Positions 1-7,000 of a DNA stretch of 14,481 bases are shown in pieces (the stretch's first letter is position 1; the number at the start of each line of letters is the position of its first letter). Source of the stretch: Thermoleophilia bacterium. Its GTDB lineage: Bacteria > Actinomycetota > Thermoleophilia > Gaiellales > JAICJC01. Under the pieces are notes generated by a model. That model saw nothing but the letters and a program-made list of their open reading frames with translations. It was not told the origin of the DNA and did no database searches. The stretch spans positions 1-14,481 of the forward strand of contig JAICJM010000092.1 of NCBI GenBank assembly GCA_025928435.1, in the 5' to 3' direction. The translations under genes were made by a program, and so were the position numbers.

Positions 1-1
1 C

Positions 2-241
2 GGCCTGGAGCTGCCGCGGCCGGTGAAGATCACGATCATGTGGGACATCTCCTGGTACGAGTACGTCGTGCGCCTTGACCTGCTCGAGCGCAGCGTCACC
101 GTCGAGGAGGCCCGCCGCGGCGACGACCCGCGCGAGCTCCCGGCGGCGCAACTCGAGCCGAACGGGGTGCTGCGGGCCGACCGGATCGTGCTCGCGATGC
201 AGGCCTACGGCGTCGGCCAGGGCGCCGCGAACGCCCGCTAG
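2..241 (+). CDS. C-terminal part of an unrecognised protein (cut by window edge)
   Basis: The reading frame is open from the first bases to a TAG at 239-241, giving about 79 residues. A GTG at 23 could be a start, but the frame is already open upstream of it and no ribosome binding site can be seen inside the window. The fragment is therefore more likely the tail of a longer gene. It is rich in charged residues and contains the stretch MWDISWYEYVVRLD, followed by an acidic/arginine-rich middle and a small C-terminal tail. No transmembrane segment or known motif is evident. It converges on the ATPase pseudogene to its right, with 61 bases between the two stop codons. I do not recognise the family. 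Confidence 0.6.
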   Translation, partial: GLELPRPVKITIMWDISWYEYVVRLDLLERSVTVEEARRGDDPRELPAAQLEPNGVLRADRIVLAMQAYGVGQGAANAR

Positions 242-249
242 GCGCGAGC

Positions 250-272
250 CGGCGCGTACACTCGGTGCGCCG
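250..272. terminator. Weak hairpin between convergent genes
   Basis: CGGCGC (250-255) and GCGCCG (267-272) form a perfect 6-bp stem around an 11-nt loop. The hairpin lies in the 61-bp gap between the plus-strand fragment ending at 241 and the minus-strand pseudogene ending at 303. No T-tract follows on either strand, so a role as a bidirectional terminator is only suggested by position. Short GC stems also arise by chance in sequence of this composition. Confidence 0.25.
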
Positions 273-302
273 CCGTCGGGGCAATGGCGAGCGCGCCCGT
301 TG

Positions 303-1692
303 TCAGAAGAGGTCGCTCGGGCTGACGAGCCGGATGCGTCCGCTCGTTTCGGCCTCTCGACTCAGTTCGTCGTCGAACCCATTGCGCGAGAAGAAGAACT
401 GCTGCGGTGGCGGCCCGTCGGGCTGGAGATGGGCGCCAAGAACGTCCAGCTTCGTCTTCTCGCTGTAGGGGAGTGATCCGCTCGTCCACTTGCAAGAGCC
501 GATCGCGATGACATAGCCATCGTGGGCGATGGCGACTGCGTCGAGTTCGCGGTCGACGTTGCGCAGCTGGGCGCCTCTCGTCTCGCGGACCTCGCCCCAC
601 CACCAGCCCACGGCTGCCCCGTCGACCTCCCGCCGCAGCCATCCCTGGCATACCTCTTCGAATGCCGGCGCGGACACGAACGCATCAAGCTGGGGCATCG
701 TCGTCGGCGAGCCGACCCTGGGCCGGAAGCACGAAGCGGAACCAGAAGCGCAGGTACGGATCCGTGATGCGGTAGAAGCTCTGTTTGGAGCGTTCCGGGT
801 TGGTCACCGTTACCGGGAACTGGCGATCGACCAGCCAGAGGTTGCGCAGCATGTCGAGCCTCTGGCTGACGCGAGATGTCCCCCCGGAGATGCCGGTGCG
901 CTGCGCAATTTCCGTTACGCGCGTTTGTCCGGCGGCGATGGCCCGCAAGACCGAGAAGTATGCGGACGCCTCGGGGAGCTCCTGATCGAGCAATAGCCGC
1001 GCTTCCTCGTGCAACAACCCGTCCGGGCGGAGAACCAGGTCGAGAATGTTGTCCGCGAGGCTCGCGGGCTCGCGGACGTGTGCGAGGTAGTACGGCATAT
1101 GACCGAAGACCGCGTACGCGGCAACTTTGTCCTCGGCAGTCCAGCCCGGCAGGAAGAGCTCGACATCGCGCGGGTTTGAACGGTCTCAGCCGGCGTTGGC
1201 CCGCGCGGCGACCGTAGGTGGTGGCGAGTAGTTGACGACCTCGCGCTCGAAGAATCCGACCTCGCTACCCGACAGCACGAGGAAGATGGGCAGCGGCTCT
1301 CCACGTTCGCGCCACCAGACGTTGATGATCGAGCCGATGTCCGCCGTTCGTCCGCCCGATGAACTGGAACTCGTCGAGGACCAGGAGCACCGGCCCCTCC
1401 TGTGCCCAGTCGGCGACCGCGTCGAGTGCGACCCGCCAGTCCGGCACCGCGAGCGCAGCTCGGCCGGTGGCCTCGGCGAGCCGGTCCGAGAAGTCGGCGA
1501 GCTGGTCGGCACGTGTGCCGCTCGTGGCCTCGAAGTAGAGGTGGCGCTTACCACGCGCGAACTCCAGCAGCAGCAGGGTCTTACCGACGCGGCGCCGACC
1601 CCACAACGTGAACAGCTGCGCCTCGCCGCTATCCCAGCAACGCTGCGGCCGGCCAGCTCCTCGACCCGGTTGAGGAATGGTCTGCGGGGCAT
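303..1692 (-). pseudogene. Archaeal-type P-loop ATPase with DUF234 C-terminal domain, frameshifted
   Basis: Joined across frames, this encodes about 460 residues, the usual length for these ATPases. In order it has an FLNRVEELA start region, Walker A (GRRRVGKT, about 1580-1603), Walker B (VLLVLDEFQ), the conserved FLPGW/YAVFGHMPYYL segment (about 1090-1150), a winged-helix-like region (RVTEIAQRTGISGGT), the FYRITDPYLRFWFRF motif, and a DUF234 nuclease-like end (ELDAVAIAHDG...IGSCKW). Reading needs five frame changes, near 1655, 1345, 1207, 1172 and 695. Between 1207 and 1172 the shifted frame restores the expected YGRRAGQRRLRPFKP. The TGA at 1186-1188 is thus a consequence of shifted reading rather than a true nonsense codon. 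The family's cellular role is poorly defined. It is called a pseudogene because neighbouring genes are intact, but clustered sequencing indels cannot be excluded. Confidence 0.85.
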
Positions 1693-1714
1693 GCGGTCTG
1701 GACTTAGCTCAAAT

Positions 1715-1734
1715 AACGTATGTGGAAATACGTT
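1715..1734. promoter_or_regulatory. Perfect 7-bp inverted repeat upstream of the ATPase pseudogene
   Basis: AACGTAT (1715-1721) and ATACGTT (1728-1734) are exact reverse complements separated by six bases. The element sits 23-42 bases upstream of the pseudogene start at 1692, in a patch that is clearly more AT-rich than the rest of the window. Position, symmetry and a centre-to-centre spacing of 13 bases suit an operator for a dimeric regulator overlapping a promoter. No regulator gene is adjacent, so the binding protein is unknown. Confidence 0.4.
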
Positions 1735-1794
1735 TTGTGCTGGTGATCGCCATGGCCACGACAGGCGACGCCAGACAACGAGCCATCCTCTTCG

Positions 1795-2124
1795 CTACCG
1801 CCGCCGCTTACGCTTCGCTCCGCCCGGCCCCGCGCCGGCCTTCGCCGGGCTCGGCTTCGGCCTGGCCGGCCCGTCGGCCGGCGTCGTCCACACCGATCGG
1901 CCCGTCTGCGCGCGGATCACCGCGAGCAGCGACTCCTCGTCGGCGGTGCGCAGGAACTCGGCCGCCGTGGGGTCGACGTCGGTGAGCGTGATCGCGAGCA
2001 GCTCGCCGCGGCGCCCGTAGTCGGCCACCGCCTGGGGCGACAGCCGACGGCTGCGGGCCGTCCGGCCCTCGCGCAGGCGCACGAAGCCGGACCGCGACTC
2101 GGGGTCGTAGCGCACGTTGAGCAT
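1795..2124 (-). CDS. Small DUF2283-like protein
   Basis: This 109-residue protein opens with RYDPESRSGFVRLREG, followed by ADYGRRGELLAITLTD. The pattern resembles DUF2283 proteins (YDPE-x-D-x-L-Y-I-R-L ... VDYD-x-x-G-x-L-V-G-I-E-I), although several of the usual acidic residues are replaced. The last 25 residues are a Pro/Ala/Lys/Arg-rich tail ending in KRKRRR, which is probably disordered and could touch nucleic acid. ATG at 2124 is the first start after an in-frame stop. A GAGGG at 2126-2130 is too close to that ATG but lies ten bases before a GTG at 2115 (codon 4), which would also match the usual family start. The gene follows the rhomboid gene by 15 bases and is probably co-transcribed with it. 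Function unknown. Confidence 0.65.
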   Translation of the reverse strand: MLNVRYDPESRSGFVRLREGRTARSRRLSPQAVADYGRRGELLAITLTDVDPTAAEFLRTADEESLLAVIRAQTGRSVWTTPADGPARPKPSPAKAGAGPGGAKRKRRR

Positions 2125-2139
2125 GCCCTCACATTACCG

Positions 2140-2922
2140 TCAGGCGGGCCAGGCCGAGGGGGGCGCGCGGCGCTCGTTCAGCGACACCCACCACCGGATC
2201 GTGAGCAGGCCGAACACGAACCCGCCGATGTGGGCGTAGTAGGCCACGCCGCCGCCCGCGGACCCCACCTGCACCGACCCGGCCGAGTAGACCTGCAGCA
2301 CGATCCAGCCGATCAGGAAGAGCACGGCGGGCAGCGGGAAGAAGAAGATCGGCGGGATGTAGGTGATCACCGACGCCCGCGGATAGAGGACGAGGTAGCC
2401 GCCGAGCACCGCGGCGATCGCACCCGACGCCCCGATGTTGGGCACGTCCGAGCTCGGGCCCGTGAGGAACTGGAGCGCCGCCGCCGCCAGCCCGCCGAGG
2501 AGGTAGAAGACGAGGAACCGGCGGCGGCCGACCCGATCCTCGATGTTGTTCCCGAAGATCCACAGGAACAGCATGTTCCCGAGCACGTGCTCCCAGCTGC
2601 CGTGCATGAACATGGCGGTGAAGACGCTCGCGAGCACCGGCACGTGGTGGACGCGCGCGTACACCGGCCGGTTGTCCTCGAACCCGAGCAGCACCGAGTC
2701 GTCGCCGTGCGCGCACCGGTCGCGCACCTCGCAGGGGACGAACCCGTATTCGGCCGTGACGGCCGTGAACCCCTGCACCTTGAGCGGGATGCCCAGGTTC
2801 GTCGGCAGCCGCTCGCTGCGCGCGTTCTGGGCCCAGACGAAGATCGCGAGGTTGGCGACGATCAGCGTCACCGTCAGGATCGGGAGGCGCCGGGTGGGGA
2901 CGTTGTCCTTGAGCGGGATCAT
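2140..2922 (-). CDS. Rhomboid family intramembrane serine protease
   Basis: This 260-residue membrane protein would cleave transmembrane substrates within the bilayer. The first membrane segment lies at about residues 14-31. A soluble loop with Cys64 and Cys70 follows, then the HGSWEHVLGNM motif (107-117), the catalytic serine in GASG (S166), and the catalytic histidine in AHIGGFVFG (H231). Several hydrophobic segments lie between these. The complete Ser/His dyad argues for an active enzyme. The protein ends shortly after the last membrane segment with a short basic/proline tail, and no extra domain is visible. Its ATG overlaps the stop codon of the upstream dehydrogenase as ATGA (2919-2922), so translation is probably coupled. 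No good Shine-Dalgarno sequence precedes it, in line with coupling. The substrate is not deducible. Confidence 0.93.
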   Translation of the reverse strand: MIPLKDNVPTRRLPILTVTLIVANLAIFVWAQNARSERLPTNLGIPLKVQGFTAVTAEYGFVPCEVRDRCAHGDDSVLLGFEDNRPVYARVHHVPVLASVFTAMFMHGSWEHVLGNMLFLWIFGNNIEDRVGRRRFLVFYLLGGLAAAALQFLTGPSSDVPNIGASGAIAAVLGGYLVLYPRASVITYIPPIFFFPLPAVLFLIGWIVLQVYSAGSVQVGSAGGGVAYYAHIGGFVFGLLTIRWWVSLNERRAPPSAWPA

Positions 2923-3989
2923 CCCGGCCGGTGCAGGGCGGCGACCGCGTCGGGTCGCGACGCCCTGGCGGCGGCGATGCGCTCCTCGGCCAGCCGGTCG
3001 GCGGCGACGTGGGGGGCGATGCCGTCCCGGCGCGAGCGCTCGAAGACCGCCGTCAGGGTGTCGGCGATCCGCTCCACGCTGGCCCGCGCCCGCTCGCCGT
3101 CGTAGGGCCGCCCGAGCTCCTCGGCGATGTTGATGACCCCTCCGGCGTTGATCACGAAATCGGGCGCGTACACGATGCTGCGGCGATGGAGCACGTCTCC
3201 CATCGAGCTGTCCAGGAGCTGGTTGTTGGCGGCGCCGGCGATCACGCGGCAGCGCAGCTCGCCGACCGTCTCCGGGCGTATGACGGCCCCGAGCGCGCAC
3301 GGCGCGAACACGTCGCAGTCCTGACGGTGCACCTCGTCGGGCGGGCACGCGGACGCGCCGAGGGCGACGAGCTGCTCGAGCCGCTCCGGGTAGATGTCGG
3401 CGACGGTCACCTCGGCGCCGGCGTCCAGCAGGTGGCGGACGAGGCCGGCGCCGACGTGGCCCGCGCCCTGGACGGCGACGCGAATCCCGCGCAGGTCGTC
3501 GCCCAGCCCGGCCTCACCGGCGGCCGCGCGCATGCCGCAGAAGACACCCCAGGCGGTCATCGGCGACGGGTCGCCCGAGCCGCCGCGGGCCGTCGGGAGG
3601 CCGGTGATGTGATCGGTCTCGAGCGCGACCAGCTCGGCGTCGTCCGTGCTGGTGCCCACGTCCTCCGCCGCCAGGTAGCGGCCGCCGAGCGAGTCGACGA
3701 ACCGGCCCAGGGCGCGGAACAGGAGCGGCGTCTTGTCGGTGCGCGGATCGCCGAGGACGACGGTCTTGCCGCCGCCCAGATCGAGGCCGGCGACGGCGTT
3801 CTTGTAGGTCATCCCCCGAGACAGCCGCAGCACGTCGGTGAGCGCGGCCTCGTCCGAGTCGTACCGCCACATCCGGATGCCGCCGAGCGCCGGACCCAAG
3901 GTCGTGTCGTGGACGGCAATGATCGCCCGCAGCCCCGCCTCGGGCTCGTGGCACACGACGACCTGCTCGTGCTCCTGGAAGAGCTGCAC
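2919..3989 (-). CDS. Leucine/valine-type (Glu/Leu/Phe/Val) NAD-dependent amino acid dehydrogenase
   Basis: The 356-residue product matches the family's usual length of about 350-365. It would oxidatively deaminate a branched-chain or related amino acid to its 2-oxo acid and ammonia in the cytoplasm. The substrate lysine is in GMTYKNA (K63), the catalytic lysine is in LGGGKTVVLGDP (K75), and the conserved aspartate is in AAEDVGT (D110). The Rossmann motif is GAGHVG (175-180), and an acidic residue after the second strand (VADIYP, D198) favours NAD over NADP. The frame is open upstream to 4088, but the extension is low-complexity and unlike the family. The GTG at 3989 begins QLFQEHEQVVV, as family members do, and lies just below a TATACT box. 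It is the first gene of a unit with the rhomboid protease. Leucine, valine and phenylalanine specificity cannot be separated by eye. Confidence 0.92.
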   Translation of the reverse strand: MQLFQEHEQVVVCHEPEAGLRAIIAVHDTTLGPALGGIRMWRYDSDEAALTDVLRLSRGMTYKNAVAGLDLGGGKTVVLGDPRTDKTPLLFRALGRFVDSLGGRYLAAEDVGTSTDDAELVALETDHITGLPTARGGSGDPSPMTAWGVFCGMRAAAGEAGLGDDLRGIRVAVQGAGHVGAGLVRHLLDAGAEVTVADIYPERLEQLVALGASACPPDEVHRQDCDVFAPCALGAVIRPETVGELRCRVIAGAANNQLLDSSMGDVLHRRSIVYAPDFVINAGGVINIAEELGRPYDGERARASVERIADTLTAVFERSRRDGIAPHVAADRLAEERIAAARASRPDAVAALHRPG

Positions 3990-3997
3990 GAGCGGCG

Positions 3998-4003
3998 AGT
4001 ATA
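3998..4003 (-). promoter_or_regulatory. TATACT -10 box, probable leaderless start of the dehydrogenase
   Basis: On the minus strand, TATACT (4003 to 3998) is followed by only eight bases before the GTG start at 3989. It fits the TANNNT -10 consensus. Transcription starting six to eight bases downstream of the box would place the first RNA base at or next to the GTG, as in leaderless actinobacterial genes. No Shine-Dalgarno sequence precedes the GTG, and no good -35 element is visible. Confidence 0.5.
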
Positions 4004-4038
4004 ACCAGGCGCCTGGGAGCGACCGCCCCCCTCGGGTC

Positions 4039-4065
4039 GGTCCGGCCGGTCGAGCCGGCCAGACC
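4039..4065 (-). terminator. Strong GC hairpin downstream of the MBG repeat gene
   Basis: GGTCCGGCCGG (4039-4049) and CCGGCCAGACC (4055-4065) pair across a five-base loop, starting ten bases after the stop codon of the repeat protein. In minus-strand RNA the one irregular pair is a U-G wobble, giving an unbroken 11-bp stem. In plus-strand RNA the same position is a C-A mismatch. This asymmetry fits a structure used in the minus-strand transcript. It is followed by a G-rich run rather than a U-tract, so it is either a non-canonical terminator or an RNA-stabilising 3' hairpin. Confidence 0.5.
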
Positions 4066-4074
4066 GTCGCCGGG

Positions 4075-7000
4075 CTACTTGATGGCAAACCGGTACGTGA
4101 TCCAGGTGCCGTCGTTCAGCGGGATCTTGTACGTGTAGGCGACACCCGAGGTCAGGTTGCCCGTGGACTGGTTGTAGATCCACTGCTGCCCGCTCGAGTC
4201 CCACCGGAACGAGGTGTCCGGCGTGGTGGAGTAGACGCTCTCGTCCACGCCGCCCGCGCCGGTCGACTTCGAGACGAGCACCGGGGCCGCCGGCGTGCCG
4301 GTGACGACGCCCGCCGTGCCGATCGAGGCGCCGTTCGCATCGCACACCCGGAACTTCACCGGGACGGTGCTGCCCTTCTTGAAGACGCTCGTGCCGTCGG
4401 TGTTCACCGGCTGGAGCACCGTCCGGCCAGGCGACCCTGCGCAGTTGCCGGTGGCGTAGCCCACCGTGAGCGTCCCGTTCACGAGCGTCACCTTGTAGTT
4501 TCCGAGCCGGGAGGGGCTCGAGTCGACGGCTGCGGGGACGATGGCGTACGTGCCCACCGGGCTCGCGGTGGTCGCCGAGGTGCTGTAGGTGGCCGTGATC
4601 GCGTCGCCGTTCTTCAGGCCGGTGATGGTTCCGGTGAGGGCTGGATTGGCGGCGTTCAGAATTTTCGACCTGTCGTCGGCCGTGATCGTCAGCGGGGCTT
4701 TGGTCACAGTCAGCGAGCCGTCAACCAGGTTGACGTCATAGTTGGCGAGGCTGGCCCCCGGGCCGGAGGCGACGTGGGCGTTGATGGCGTAGCTGCCGAT
4801 GCCGCTCGTCGCGTCGGCGCTGGTTGTGTAGGTGTCGATCAGGTTGTCGCCGTTCTTGATGCCGGTGACCGTGCCGGTGAGGGCAGGGTTTGCGTCGCCG
4901 TAGGTCTTGGTCTTGTCGTCGGCCTTCACGGTGAGCGGTGCCTTGGTGACGGTGAGGGTGCCGTCGACGAGGTTGACGTCGTAGTTGGCGAGGCTGGCGC
5001 CGGGGCCGGCGGCGAGGTGGGCGTTGATGGCGTAGCTGCCGACGCCGGTGGTTGCGTCGGCGTTGGTCGTGTAGGTGTCGATCAGGTTGTCGCCGTTCCT
5101 GGTGCCGGTGATGGTTCCGGTGAAGGCCGGGTTGGCGTCCCCGTACGCCTTGGTCTTGTCGTCGGCCTTGAGTGTCAAGGGGGCCTTGGTCACCGTGAGT
5201 GAGCCGTCAATCAGGTTGACGTCGTAGTTCCCCATGTCGGCACCCGGCCCGGCCGCCACATGCGCGTTGATGGCGTAGCTGCCCACGCCGCTGCTCGCGC
5301 TCGCAGCCGTGCTGTAGCTGTCGACGAGGCTGTCGCCGTTCTTCGTGCCGCTGACGGTGCCGGTGAAGGACGGGTTTGCGTCGCCGTAGGTCTTGGTCTT
5401 GTCGTCGGCCTTGACGGTGAGCGGTGCTTTGGTGACGGTGAGCGTGCCGTCGACGAGGTTGACGTCGTAGTTGGCGAGGTCGGCGCCCGAGCCGGCGGCG
5501 AGGTGGGCGTGGATGGCATAGCTGCCCACGCCGGTGGTTGCGTCTGCGTTCGTCGTGTACGTGTCGATCAGGTTGTCGCCGTTCCTGGTGCCGGTCACGG
5601 TGCCGGTGAGCGCTGGGTTGTCATCGCCGTACGTCTTGGTCCTGTCGTCGGCCTTGACCGTCAGCGGGGCCTTGGTCACGGTCAGCGAGCCGTCCACGAG
5701 GTCGACGTCGTAGTTGGCGAGGCTGGCGCCGGGGCCGGCGGCGACGTGCGCCGCGATGGCGTAGCTGCCCACGCCGCTCGTCGCGTCGGCGCTGGTTGTG
5801 TAGGTGTCGACGAGGTTGTCGCCGTTTTTGGTGCCGGTGATGGTTCCGGTGAAGGACGGGTTTGCGTCGCCGTAGGTCTTGGTCTTGTCGTCGGCCTTGA
5901 CGGTGAGCGGTGCTTTGGTGACGGTGAGGGTGCCGTCGACGAGGTTGATGTCATAGTTGGCGAGGCTGGCGCCGGGGCCGGCGGCGAGGTGGGCGTTGAT
6001 GGCGTAGCTGCCGACGCCGGTGGTCGCGTCCGCGGCGGTGGTGTAGGTGTCGATGAGGGTGTCGCCGTTCCTGGTGCCGGTGATGGTGCCGGTGAGGGCC
6101 GGGTTGGCATCGCCGTAGACCTTGGTCTTGTCGTCGGCCTTGACCGTCAGCGGCGCCTTGGTGACAGTGAGGGTGCCGTCGACGAGGTTGACGTCGTAGT
6201 TGCCGAGATCGGCACCCGGGCCGGCCGCCACATGGGCGTGGATGGCGTAGGTGCCGACGCCGCTCCCAGCGTCCGCGGCGGTGGTGTAGGTGTCGATGAG
6301 GTTGTCGCTGTTCCTGGTGCCGGTGATGGTGCCGGTGAGGGCCGGGTCGGCATCGCCGTAGACCTTGGTCTTGTCGTCGGTCTTCACGGTCAGCGGCGCC
6401 TTCGTGACGGTCAGCGATCCGTCGCCGAGATTGACGGTGTAGTTGCCCAGATCCGCACCGGGGCCGGCGGCGATGTGGGCCGAGATGGCGTAGGTGCCGA
6501 CGCCGCTGGTCAGGTCGGCGCTGGTCGTGTACGAGTCCACGAGGGCGTCGTCGTTCTTGATCCCGGTGACGGTGCCGGTCAAGGCCGGGTTGTCGTCGCC
6601 GTAGACCTTCGTCTTGTCATCGGCCTTGACCGTGAGCGGCGCCTTCGTGACCTTCAGGGTGCCGTCGACGAGGTTGACGTCGTAGTTGCCGAGATCGGCA
6701 CCCGGGCCGGCGGCCACATGGGCGTTGATGGCGTAGCTGCCGACGCCGCTCTTGGCGTCCGCGGGGGTGGTGTAGGTGTCGACGAGGGCGTCGCCGTTCT
6801 TGGCGCCGGCCACCACTCCGGTCAGTGCGGGGTTGTCGTCGCCGTACGTCTTGGTCTTGTCGTCCGCCGTGACCGTGAGCGGCGCCTTGCCAACGCTCAG
6901 GGTGCCGTCGACCAGGTTGACGTCGTAGTTGCCGAGGTCGGCGCCGGGGCCGGCGGCCACATGGGCGTTGATGGCGTAGCTGCCGACGCCGCTCTTGGCG

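Noticed and set aside
1186..1188. In-frame TGA in the ATPase, as a nonsense mutation or selenocysteine codon
   Set aside because: The neighbouring frame between about 1207 and 1172 gives the expected family residues, so the TGA is read only because of two compensating indels.
2923..3348. Upstream extension of the rhomboid frame into the dehydrogenase gene
   Set aside because: The extension is Arg/Pro/Gly-rich shadow sequence of the dehydrogenase. The ATG at 2922 begins MIPLKDNVPTRRLP, a typical rhomboid start, and overlaps the dehydrogenase stop.
3838..5202. Plus-strand open frame of 454 codons
   Set aside because: It is antisense to the dehydrogenase start and the end of the repeat gene, has biased Arg/Gly/Val composition and shows no recognisable domain.
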